Below, in pieces: positions 10,140 to 19,651 of a stretch of 64,000 nt of DNA. The notes beneath the pieces are model-generated. The model was not told where the DNA came from, searched no databases, and saw only the letters and a program-made list of their open reading frames with translations. The DNA lies in contig QZKB01000072.1 in the NCBI GenBank assembly GCA_003599415.1, positions 1 through 64,000 on the forward strand, in the 5' to 3' direction. The stretch is from Ignavibacteriales bacterium (GTDB lineage Bacteria; Bacteroidota; Ignavibacteria; Ignavibacteriales; SURF-24). Position numbers and translations under genes: made by a program. The first letter of the stretch is position 1. Every line of letters begins with the position of its first letter.

Positions 10140-13100
10140 AAGAGAAAAAGAATTAAAAGAGGCAAGAAATAAATTTCTTGGTATCGAAGAAAAGTTTTCC
10201 GTTAAAAGCTATTACCCGTTGCTTAAGGAAAAAATGGAGGAACTTGAGGAAAACGAAAAGAAGTTCAGGTTCCTTGCGGAAAACTCAAAAGAGTTGATCT
10301 ACCGGATGAAAATTCCCGATGGAATTTATGAATATGTAAGCCCGGCTTCAATTGAGATAACCGGATTTTCTCCGGAAGAATTTTATTCCAACCCAATGCT
10401 TATAACAAAAATTATACACCCGGAATGGCAAAACTATCTACAAGAAAAGTGGGAAGCGCTGGTAAATAACAGAACTATTGAATCATTTGAATATAAAATT
10501 ATTGACAAGTACAAAAAAGAAAAATGGTTAAGTCAAAGAAATAATTTTGTGTACAATGAGGTGGGGAAAGTAATTGCAATTCAGGGAATTGTTAGTGATA
10601 TAACCGAGCGGAAACTGACAGAAATAGCTTTACATAATAGCGAAGAACTTTACAGACGTTTGGTTTCTTCGTTACCTGATATAATTATAAGAACTGACTT
10701 GGATGGGGTAATTACATTTGTCAACGAAACAAGTCTTTCATTGGGTGGAAATACAAAGCCGGAAGATTTTATCGGGAAACATATGCTATCGTTTATTGCT
10801 CCCGAGGATTTAAACAGAGCAATTGTAAATACGAAACTAATGTTTGAAAAAGCATTGGGACCTCAGGAGTATAGACTAATAGGAAAAAATAATATTTCAT
10901 TTTATTCCGAGGTTAATGGAGATGTTCTGTATAATTCCGAGGGTTTACCGTATGGGATGGTATATGTCATTCGAGATATAACAGAACGGAAACTAATTGA
11001 GCTTGAACTGAAAGAGAAGGAAGAGAAATATAAAACACTTTTCAACACTTTAAGCGATGCTGTTTTCATCTTAAAAGATTTCCGGTTTATTGATTGCAAC
11101 GATAAAACTCTCGGAATGTTTTCCTGTACAAGAGAAGATATAATAAACAAATATCCTCATATGTTTTCTCCTGAATATCAACCCGATGGTCAGTCTTCAG
11201 AAGAAAAAGCAAAAAACTATATAGAACTTGCTTTAAAAGGAAATCCACAAAAATTTGAATGGGTACACTCAAAACTTGACGGTACTGATTTTTATACTGA
11301 AGTAAACCTGTCTGCCTTTCATTTAAAGGATGAGATTTTAATACAAGCAATTGTGCGGGATATTTCCGAACGTAAAAAAGCAGAAGAAGCAAAATCTCTG
11401 TTATCTCAAACGCTTGAAAGCTTTGCTGAAATTGCGACAATAACTGATCTTGATGATAATATAATTTATGTTAACCAGGCTTTTGAAAACGTTTTTGGTT
11501 ATAAACGCAGTGAAGTACACGGCAGGAACATAAAACTGATGTGGTCACCAAACAACCAGGCTGGCTTAGTTGATGAGATACTTAAAAGTAGTCACATAAA
11601 ATCCTGGCAGGGGGAAACATTAAACATCACAAAGGATGGAAAGGAATTTTACGGAGCGCTAAGTACATCTCAGGTAAAAGATGAAAAAGGAAATGTAGTT
11701 GCTGTTGTTGCAGTTTCAACCGACATAACAGAGCAGCGGAAAATAAATTCAATACTTAATGATAATTTATACTTCCTGTCGAAATCGCAGGAAGTTGGAA
11801 AGCTTGGTTCTTACTTTCTTGATATTGCTACCGGTAACTGGAAAAGCTCTGCACAACTTGATGTAATATTCGGAATAGATGATACTTACCCTAAAAATGT
11901 TGAAGGCTGGTTAACTCTAATTCACCCCGGTGATATTGAAATGATGCAGGACCATTTATTAAATCATGTTATTAAGGGGCATAACAAATTTAATAAAGAA
12001 TACCGCATAGTTAACTTTTCAAATAAACAGGTGCGCTGGATAAATGGACTTGGTGAACTTGAATTTGATAAAGATGGTAATCCTATCAGTATGATTGGTA
12101 CTATACAGGATATAACCGAACAGAAAATTTCTGAAAAAAGAATTCACGATAGCGAAGAGCAATTTAAGAATATTGCAAATAATTTACCCGGTGTTGTGTT
12201 TCAGTTTTATGTACGGGAAAACGGGGAACATGGTTTTTATTATGTTAACGAAACTTCAAAGGATATACTTTCAATTGATAATAGAAAATTGGATAATCTT
12301 TTAGAGGAATTTGCCGGTCACCTCGCTGCAGAAGATAAGGAAAGATTTAATAATTCAGTCTGGGATGCTGTAAAAAATAAAAGCAGATGGGAATTTGAAA
12401 CCAGGTTCTTTAAATCCGGTTCTGAAGAAATTTACCTTAAAGGAATAGCCCAGCCAAGAAAGGTTGAAAACGAATTAATCTATGACGGAGTATTTTTTGA
12501 TATAACGGCTACAAGAAAAACAGAAATCTCTTTAAAGCTTAGTGAAGAACAATTAAAGCTTGCATTGGAAGGTTCCGGTGCCGGTTTATGGGATCTGTTC
12601 ATTAAAACCGGTGAAGTAATAATTAATGAACGGTGGGCAGAAATATGCGGCTATACAAAGCAGGAACTTGAACCAATGTCTTTTAAAACCTGGCAGCAAC
12701 TTACTCATCCGGACGATTTGCCAAATGTTTACGATATATACCAAAAACATGTCGAAGGTAAACTGCAAGCATATGAATGTGAATTCAGGATGTTTCATAA
12801 AAAAGGTTACCTGGTATGGACGCTTAATCGTGGAAAAATTGTTGAATGGGATTCACAGGGCAACCCTCTGCGTATGTCTGGTACACACATCGATATTTCA
12901 GAACGTAAAAAAATTGAAGCAGAGATAAGAAAAAATGAAGAGGTATTAAAACTTGCTCTTGAGGGTTCCAATGCGGGTTTGTGGGATTGGAAAGTTCAAA
13001 CCGGTGAACTGACGATTAACGAAAGATGGGCAGAGATTTGCGGCTATTCTATTAGCGAACTGGAACCTATTAATATTTTTACATGGGAAAACCTTACTCA

Positions 13101-16100
13101 TCCTGATGACCTTAAAGAAACAAAAAAGATTCTTCAGCAGCATTTCATCAGAAAAATTCCTTCCTATGAATTTGAACTGAGAATGAAACATAAAGCCGGT
13201 CACTGGATTTGGATTCTTGACCGCGGAAAAGTTACAGAATGGGATGCAGATGATAAACCGCTCCGTATGACTGGAATTCATGTTGATATTACTGAACGTA
13301 AACAGATGGAAGAGGCTCTTGAAAAAAGAATTATCGCTTTAACCCAGCCGCTGGGCGACTCAAGAAATATTACGTTTGAAGAATTATTTAATATTGATGA
13401 AATACAAAAAATACAGGATCTGTTTGCTCAGGCCACCGGCGTTGCATCAATAATTACACATACAGACGGCACACCAATTACAAGCCCAAGTAATTTCTGC
13501 CATCTTTGTAATGATATTATAAGAGAAACTGAAGAAGGCAGAAAAAATTGTTATTACTCAGATTCAGTCATCGGGCGTTATAACCCGGGTGGTCCAATAG
13601 TTCAGCCTTGTTTAAGTGGTGGTTTGTGGGATGCCGGTGCAAGTATTACTGTTGGCGGAAAACACATCGCTAACTGGCTTATTGGTCAAGTACGGAATGA
13701 AATGCAAAGCGAAGAAAAAATGCTTGAATATGCAAGGAAGATAGGTACAGATGAAAATGAATTTATAAATTCATTCAAAAAAGTTAAAACAATGTCCCTT
13801 ACACAGTTTGAACATGTTGCCGAGGCATTATATTCAATTGCAGATCAGCTATCAACCTCAGCTTATCAGAATTTACAACAGGCAAGATTTATTACTGAAC
13901 GTAAACAATCTGAAGAAACTATCCGGGAAAGTGAAGAAAAATTTCATGCAGCATTTGAAAACGCACCGATGGGCATGAGTATGGTTCTCCCTGATGGGCA
14001 ATACATTGATGTTAATCCAATGCTTTGCAAAATGGTTGGTTATTCACGAGAAGAATTATTATCCGGAACGATTAATAAAATTACTCATCCTGACGACATT
14101 GAGAGAGGAAATGCCTGGATAAAAAAAATGATTTCTGGTGATAGAAGCGAACCGGAATTTGAGAAAAGATATGTTCATAAAGACGGTCATGTTGTTTGGG
14201 GATTGGTAAAGGCAGAGTGGATTAAAGATAAAAACGGTAATCCTAAAATGTCTATCGTTCATGTTGTGGATATTACGGAAAGAAAAAATGCCGAGTTTGC
14301 CCTAAGGGAAAGCGAGGAAAAATATCGTACTCTTGTGGATAACATGCAGGATGCAGTTTACCGGTGTGATTTGAACGGCAGTATTATTTTTACTACTCCT
14401 TCCGCTGCACGTTTACTTGGCTGCCCTTCGGCAGAATCAATGACAGGTATGAATGTAACTAGTGATTTCTATTTTAATCCGGAAGATAGTCAGATTCATA
14501 TTACACAACTTTTGGCCGAAGGCAAGCTGACAAATTATGAAGTAACACTTAAAAGAAAAGATAATAATAAACCTGTCATCGTCTCTGTTAATTCTCAATT
14601 CTATCACAACAGAGAAGGAGAGCTCATTGGAATCGAAGGAATTTATCATGACATTACAGAACGGAAACATGCTGAAGAAGCGCTAACGCAAAGCGAAGAA
14701 AAATTCCGTTCAATAGTTGAAAATGCTCTGGTAGGCATTTTTACAATTGATGAAAATTTTCGCTTTATATATGTTAATGAAGAGCAGTGCAAAATCTCAG
14801 GTTATACAGAAGCCGAACTTATCGGGAAAGACTTTCGGTCAATACTAACCGGAGAAAGTAAAGATATTGTAGAAGAAAAATATCTGCGGAGAATAAAAGG
14901 GGAGGAAGTTACAAACAGGTATGAGGTTAGTATTCTAAGAGCCGATGGAGAAATACGTCAACTGGAATTAAGTGCGGTTTCAATTAAGGACTCACTTGGT
15001 AGAGCACGGATAATGGGGCAATCTATAGATATTACTGAACGTAAAAATGCAGAACTTTCTCTTGCAAAAAGCGAATCTATTTTAAAAGCAACCATGGATG
15101 CCATGAATGATGGTATGCTGATAGTTTCTTCTGATGGTACAGTTACTCATTCTAACCGGCGGTTCAATCAAATTTTTAATTTCCCCTACGAGTTTATTGG
15201 AGTAACGGACGAAACTATTCTGCTTGAATATGCAAAAGAACAATTAACTGATCCAGATAAATTTTACCAAAGAGTAAAAGATATATATAATACTTCATTG
15301 GCTACAGAAGATGAACTCTATTTTAAAGATGGTAGAATTTTAGAAAGACATTCCTATCCAATAATTGAAGATAATGTTTCAAAAGGACGTGTGTGGATTT
15401 TCAGGGATATTACTGAAAGTAAAAAAGCAGAAGAAGCTCTTGAAAAAGAAAAAGTATTCAGCAATGCAGTCATAGATAGCATCCCTGGTTTGCTTTACCT
15501 TTATGATGAAGATAGACATTTAATAAGATGGAATAAGCAACACGAAACTCTTACCGGTTATTCCAATGAAGAAATGAATCATATGAAATTGCTTGATTGG
15601 TTTAGAGGAGAGCCCGAAGAAGCCGATAGAATCGTAACTGCAGTACAGAACATTCCGGTTATCGGGCATACAGAAGTTGAAGCTAAATTAGTAACTAAAG
15701 ACAGTAGGAAAATACCTTTCTATTTTACAGCTCAGGGTCTTAAAATTGACAATAAAAATTATTTTGTAGGAATAGGGCTTGACGTAACAGAATGGAGGCG
15801 AGCTGAAGCAGCCTTAAAAGAGAGTCAGGAACGATTACAGACATTTATGGATTCTGCAACAGATGCATTTACAATTTGGGACAAAGATATTAAACTAATA
15901 GACCTTAATAAAACTGCGCTTTCATATCTACCTTCAAATACGCCAAAAGAAAGTCTAATTGGGAATAATATTGTCGATTTTTTACCTTATTTGAAAGATC
16001 ATGAATATTATAATAATTATCTGAAGGTGTTAAATACGGGTGAACCATATGTGGGAGAAAACCATGTTTCGTTTTCCCCACACGATATGTGGCTTAATAC

Positions 16101-19100
16101 AAGAGTTTTTAAAGTCGGAGACGGTTTAGGTATAGTAACAACTGATATTACGGAAAGAAAGAGAGCTGAAGAAGAATTGCATGCAAAAGAAGCAAAGCTT
16201 AGAAGTATCTTTCTTGCGGCTCCTGTTGCTATTGGATTGACTATTAATCGCAACTTCCTTGAACTCAATGATACTTTCTTTAAGATGACGGGTTATTCAA
16301 GAGAAGAAATTATTGGCAAAAATGCCCGGTTGATTTATTCAACCGAAGAAGAATACCTGTTTGTTGGTGATAAGCAAATTCAGCAAATGAAAGAACAAAA
16401 TGCTAATTCTATTGAAACAAAATGGCTTCGTAAGGATGGATCAATTATAAATGTTCTACTAAGTTTTGTTGCATTGGATTATTCCGATTTGTCCAAAGGA
16501 GTTACCTTTACCGCAATGGATATTACCGACCGAAAACTTGCTGAGGTAGCTTTGAAAGAAAGTGAAGAAAAGTACAGAATGTTAATTGAAAACCAGACTG
16601 ACCTTATAATTAAGGTTGATTCAAAAGGAACAGTTCTTTTTGTAAGCCCCAGCTATTGCGAATTATTCGACAAAACACAAGACGAATTACTCGGAAAACC
16701 TTTTGCCCCACAGATTCATCCGGATGATCTTGAGGCTTCATTGAAACTATTAGAACTCCTGAAAGAACCCCCATATACTTGTTATATGGAACAACGAACT
16801 TTTACTAAAAATAGCTATCGCTGGTTTGCATGGGTGGATAAAGCAATCCTTGGTGAAAATGGGAATATGAAAGAAGTGATTGGTGTTGCAAGAGATATTA
16901 CAGACAAAAAACTGGCTGAAGAAGCTCTTAAAGAATCTGAAGAAAAATACAGGCTGCTTATTGAAAACCAGACGGACCTTGTAATAAAAATTGATGCTGA
17001 AGGTAAGTTCCTTTTTGTAAGCCCAAGTTACTGCGAGTTATTTGGAAAGACACAGGAAGAATTATTGGGCGCTGTTTATGTTCCGGTAATACATGAAGAT
17101 GATATTGAACCCTCCCTGATTGCATTGGAAAGTTTATCCCTCCCACCATATACGGCATATGTTGAACAAAGGGTTTTTACAAAATTAGGCTACCGGTGGT
17201 TATCCTGGATTGATAAAGGTATTATTGATGAACATGGCAAAGTGAAGGAAATTATTGGTGTTGCAAGAGATGTAACTGATAAAAAAATTGCTGAGGAAGC
17301 ACTTAGACAATCTGAAGAAAAATTCTCGAAAGCTTTTTTAACAAGTCCGGATTCAATTAATATAAATAGAATGTCTGATGGAATGTATCTTGAGGCAAAC
17401 GAAGGCTTTTGTAAGTTAACAGGTTATAGTTATGAGGAGGTAATTGGTAGAACCTCAAATGATATAAGTATCTGGGCAGATAAGAAAGACCGGGACAGAC
17501 TTGTTACCGGACTTATTGCTACCGGTGAGGTTAAAGATCTGGAAGCTCTGTTCAGGTTAAAGAATGGTTCTTTAAAAACAGGTCTAATGTCTGCCAGGTT
17601 AATCGAAGTGAATAATGAAAAATGTATTATCTCAATTACAAGAGACATTTCAGAAAGGAAACTTGCGGAATTTGCATTGAAAGAGAGCGAGGAAAAATAC
17701 AGGAGCCTTATTGAAACTATGCCGAATGGTTTTTATCGCAGCACCCCGGAAGGATATTTTATAGATATCAATCCTGCATTTGTAAATATGCTGGGTTATA
17801 ACAGTAAAGAAGAAGTTTTGAAAGTATATATTCCTACTGAATTATATGTAATGAGCGAGGAAAGAGATGAAATTATAGATGAAAATCCTGATTTTATTGA
17901 TAAGTTCGAGTCTTATCGATTAAAGAAAAAAAATGGGGATATAATATGGATAGAAGACCATGCAAGATATATTAAGAATAAAGAAGGAAAAATAATTTAT
18001 CATGAAGGTATTTGCAGAGATGTGACCGAAAGAAAGCTTGCTGAAGAAAAGGTAAAGGCAAGTGAGCAAAAATTGCGAAGCGTTATTGATGCTGCCCCGT
18101 ATGGAGCACATCTGTATGAATTAAAAAAGGACGGAAGACTTGTATTTGTTGGTTATAACCTTTCTGCGGATAAAATTCTGAGTATTCATCATAAAGATTT
18201 GATTGGTAAAACTATTGAGGAAGCTTTCCCACCATTAGCTGATACTGAAATACCTGCGAAATATAAAGAAGTTGCGCTGACCGGTAAAATATTTGAGAAT
18301 GATCAGGTTAGTTATGAGGATAAAAAAATAATTGGCGCTTATGAAATTCATGCCATACAAATCTCGGATAGAAATATGGCAGCATTCTTTAAGGATATTA
18401 CCGAGAAAAAACGAGCTGAAGAAGAAATCAGAAAACTTAATATGCAATTGGAACACCGTGTTCTTGAACGTACGGCACAGCTTGAATCTGCAATTAAAGA
18501 GCTTGAATCTTTTTCTTACTCGGTTTCTCATGATTTACGCGCTCCACTAAGATCTATTGATGGATTCAGTCTTGCCCTGTTTGAAGATTATTATGAATCG
18601 CTTGATAACCAGGCAAGAAATTATATTGACAGAATCAGAACCAACAGCCAGAAGATGGCCCGTTTGATTGATGATCTGCTTAATATGTCAAGGGTTACAA
18701 GAAAGACTGTTACTACAGAAGAAATTAATCTTTCAAACATTGCCGAAGGTATGTACAGGGACCTGATGGAATTTGAGACTGATAGGGATATTGAATTTAT
18801 TGTTCAAAAAGAATTGTACGATTATGCCGATCCCCAGTTAATAAAAATATGCTTTCAGAATCTTTTAGATAATGCCATTAAATTTACCAACAAGAACACC
18901 AAAGCAAGAATTGAGTTTGGGGTTGAGGTAATTAATAATCAAAAATGTTATTTTGTGGCAGATAATGGCGTTGGCTTTGATATGAAATATTACTCTAAAC
19001 TATTCGGTGTCTTCCAGCGTTTACACATGCAGGAAGAGTTTCCCGGAACCGGTGTGGGGCTTGCAACTGTTCAACGAATAATTCATAAACACGGAGGCAA

Positions 19101-19167
19101 AATATGGGCAGAAAGCCGTCTTAATGAAGGGACAAAATTCTATTTTACTTTAAATGAAATTAAATAA
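10129..19167 (+). CDS. Giant multi-PAS sensor histidine kinase with PocR domain (3012 residues)
   Basis: An exceptionally long soluble kinase with no transmembrane segment. I count about 20 PAS/PAC units of roughly 125 residues, each closing with a DITERK-type linker: eight at about 40-1063, then a PocR ligand-binding domain at about 1080-1255, then twelve at about 1265-2770. The PocR domain shows the family cysteines (NFCHLCNDI, RKNCYYSD, VQPCLSGGLWDAG) and ends IANWLIGQVRNEM. The kinase core has H-box SYSVSHDLRAPLRS with His2801, N-box NLLDNAIKF with Asn2915, G1 DNGVGFD and G2 GTGVGLATV. PAS 7/8 and PAS 16/17 are near-duplicates. The start ATG lies inside the end of the dehydrogenase gene. 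PocR domains sense small diols and related compounds, so input related to alcohol metabolism is a reasonable inference. A receiver-only protein and a hybrid kinase follow. Confidence 0.93.
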   Translation: MPSKREKELKEARNKFLGIEEKFSVKSYYPLLKEKMEELEENEKKFRFLAENSKELIYRMKIPDGIYEYVSPASIEITGFSPEEFYSNPMLITKIIHPEWQNYLQEKWEALVNNRTIESFEYKIIDKYKKEKWLSQRNNFVYNEVGKVIAIQGIVSDITERKLTEIALHNSEELYRRLVSSLPDIIIRTDLDGVITFVNETSLSLGGNTKPEDFIGKHMLSFIAPEDLNRAIVNTKLMFEKALGPQEYRLIGKNNISFYSEVNGDVLYNSEGLPYGMVYVIRDITERKLIELELKEKEEKYKTLFNTLSDAVFILKDFRFIDCNDKTLGMFSCTREDIINKYPHMFSPEYQPDGQSSEEKAKNYIELALKGNPQKFEWVHSKLDGTDFYTEVNLSAFHLKDEILIQAIVRDISERKKAEEAKSLLSQTLESFAEIATITDLDDNIIYVNQAFENVFGYKRSEVHGRNIKLMWSPNNQAGLVDEILKSSHIKSWQGETLNITKDGKEFYGALSTSQVKDEKGNVVAVVAVSTDITEQRKINSILNDNLYFLSKSQEVGKLGSYFLDIATGNWKSSAQLDVIFGIDDTYPKNVEGWLTLIHPGDIEMMQDHLLNHVIKGHNKFNKEYRIVNFSNKQVRWINGLGELEFDKDGNPISMIGTIQDITEQKISEKRIHDSEEQFKNIANNLPGVVFQFYVRENGEHGFYYVNETSKDILSIDNRKLDNLLEEFAGHLAAEDKERFNNSVWDAVKNKSRWEFETRFFKSGSEEIYLKGIAQPRKVENELIYDGVFFDITATRKTEISLKLSEEQLKLALEGSGAGLWDLFIKTGEVIINERWAEICGYTKQELEPMSFKTWQQLTHPDDLPNVYDIYQKHVEGKLQAYECEFRMFHKKGYLVWTLNRGKIVEWDSQGNPLRMSGTHIDISERKKIEAEIRKNEEVLKLALEGSNAGLWDWKVQTGELTINERWAEICGYSISELEPINIFTWENLTHPDDLKETKKILQQHFIRKIPSYEFELRMKHKAGHWIWILDRGKVTEWDADDKPLRMTGIHVDITERKQMEEALEKRIIALTQPLGDSRNITFEELFNIDEIQKIQDLFAQATGVASIITHTDGTPITSPSNFCHLCNDIIRETEEGRKNCYYSDSVIGRYNPGGPIVQPCLSGGLWDAGASITVGGKHIANWLIGQVRNEMQSEEKMLEYARKIGTDENEFINSFKKVKTMSLTQFEHVAEALYSIADQLSTSAYQNLQQARFITERKQSEETIRESEEKFHAAFENAPMGMSMVLPDGQYIDVNPMLCKMVGYSREELLSGTINKITHPDDIERGNAWIKKMISGDRSEPEFEKRYVHKDGHVVWGLVKAEWIKDKNGNPKMSIVHVVDITERKNAEFALRESEEKYRTLVDNMQDAVYRCDLNGSIIFTTPSAARLLGCPSAESMTGMNVTSDFYFNPEDSQIHITQLLAEGKLTNYEVTLKRKDNNKPVIVSVNSQFYHNREGELIGIEGIYHDITERKHAEEALTQSEEKFRSIVENALVGIFTIDENFRFIYVNEEQCKISGYTEAELIGKDFRSILTGESKDIVEEKYLRRIKGEEVTNRYEVSILRADGEIRQLELSAVSIKDSLGRARIMGQSIDITERKNAELSLAKSESILKATMDAMNDGMLIVSSDGTVTHSNRRFNQIFNFPYEFIGVTDETILLEYAKEQLTDPDKFYQRVKDIYNTSLATEDELYFKDGRILERHSYPIIEDNVSKGRVWIFRDITESKKAEEALEKEKVFSNAVIDSIPGLLYLYDEDRHLIRWNKQHETLTGYSNEEMNHMKLLDWFRGEPEEADRIVTAVQNIPVIGHTEVEAKLVTKDSRKIPFYFTAQGLKIDNKNYFVGIGLDVTEWRRAEAALKESQERLQTFMDSATDAFTIWDKDIKLIDLNKTALSYLPSNTPKESLIGNNIVDFLPYLKDHEYYNNYLKVLNTGEPYVGENHVSFSPHDMWLNTRVFKVGDGLGIVTTDITERKRAEEELHAKEAKLRSIFLAAPVAIGLTINRNFLELNDTFFKMTGYSREEIIGKNARLIYSTEEEYLFVGDKQIQQMKEQNANSIETKWLRKDGSIINVLLSFVALDYSDLSKGVTFTAMDITDRKLAEVALKESEEKYRMLIENQTDLIIKVDSKGTVLFVSPSYCELFDKTQDELLGKPFAPQIHPDDLEASLKLLELLKEPPYTCYMEQRTFTKNSYRWFAWVDKAILGENGNMKEVIGVARDITDKKLAEEALKESEEKYRLLIENQTDLVIKIDAEGKFLFVSPSYCELFGKTQEELLGAVYVPVIHEDDIEPSLIALESLSLPPYTAYVEQRVFTKLGYRWLSWIDKGIIDEHGKVKEIIGVARDVTDKKIAEEALRQSEEKFSKAFLTSPDSININRMSDGMYLEANEGFCKLTGYSYEEVIGRTSNDISIWADKKDRDRLVTGLIATGEVKDLEALFRLKNGSLKTGLMSARLIEVNNEKCIISITRDISERKLAEFALKESEEKYRSLIETMPNGFYRSTPEGYFIDINPAFVNMLGYNSKEEVLKVYIPTELYVMSEERDEIIDENPDFIDKFESYRLKKKNGDIIWIEDHARYIKNKEGKIIYHEGICRDVTERKLAEEKVKASEQKLRSVIDAAPYGAHLYELKKDGRLVFVGYNLSADKILSIHHKDLIGKTIEEAFPPLADTEIPAKYKEVALTGKIFENDQVSYEDKKIIGAYEIHAIQISDRNMAAFFKDITEKKRAEEEIRKLNMQLEHRVLERTAQLESAIKELESFSYSVSHDLRAPLRSIDGFSLALFEDYYESLDNQARNYIDRIRTNSQKMARLIDDLLNMSRVTRKTVTTEEINLSNIAEGMYRDLMEFETDRDIEFIVQKELYDYADPQLIKICFQNLLDNAIKFTNKNTKARIEFGVEVINNQKCYFVADNGVGFDMKYYSKLFGVFQRLHMQEEFPGTGVGLATVQRIIHKHGGKIWAESRLNEGTKFYFTLNEIK

Positions 19168-19205
19168 AATGATTATCAATTCTTAAACTATTTGCCGGAG
19201 TTACA

Positions 19206-19649
19206 ATGGATAGCAAATTTATTCTACTTATTGAAGACAACAAAGATGATATTGAATTGACAATAAGAGCCTTTCAGAAAAATAATCTTAAAAATGAAAT
19301 AGTAGTAATTAAAGACGGCGGAGAAGCAATGGATTATTTCGACAAACTTGCTGAAGTTCAACCGAATGAGAATCCGAAATTGCCAACACTCATTTTACTT
19401 GATCTTAAACTGCCCAAAGCCGATGGAATTGATATTCTTAAAAAAATCAGGTCTATTCCTCTTACTAAGTTTACGCCTGTTGTTATTCTTACATCTTCGC
19501 TTGAAGAACAGGACTTGTTTAACGGTTATCAGTTTGGAGCCAACAGTTATATACGTAAACCTGTTGACTTTAATAAATTTCTGAACGCGGTGCAGCAATT
19601 AGGATTGTACTGGTTGTTATTAAATGAAACACCAAAAAAAGCGGGTTGA
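19206..19649 (+). CDS. Single-domain response regulator (Rcp1-like)
   Basis: A 147-residue protein consisting of one receiver domain with no output domain. The acidic pair is in LLIEDNKDD, the phospho-acceptor is Asp66 in LILLDLKLPKADG, the conserved Thr/Ser is in VVILTSS and the Lys is in YIRKPVDF. The sequence style (LLIEDNKDDIELTIRAF) matches the Rcp1 family that pairs with phytochrome-like and multi-PAS kinases. It lies 38 bases after the giant kinase, so it is the likely first phospho-acceptor of that kinase. It could act as a diffusible relay to the hybrid kinase that follows. Confidence 0.92.
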   Translation: MDSKFILLIEDNKDDIELTIRAFQKNNLKNEIVVIKDGGEAMDYFDKLAEVQPNENPKLPTLILLDLKLPKADGIDILKKIRSIPLTKFTPVVILTSSLEEQDLFNGYQFGANSYIRKPVDFNKFLNAVQQLGLYWLLLNETPKKAG

Positions 19650-19651
19650 TA

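Noticed and set aside
10129-19167. CRISPR-like periodic repeats suggested by the regular PAS linkers
   Set aside because: Periodicity is about 370 bases and protein-level only; no short identical DNA repeats with spacers exist.
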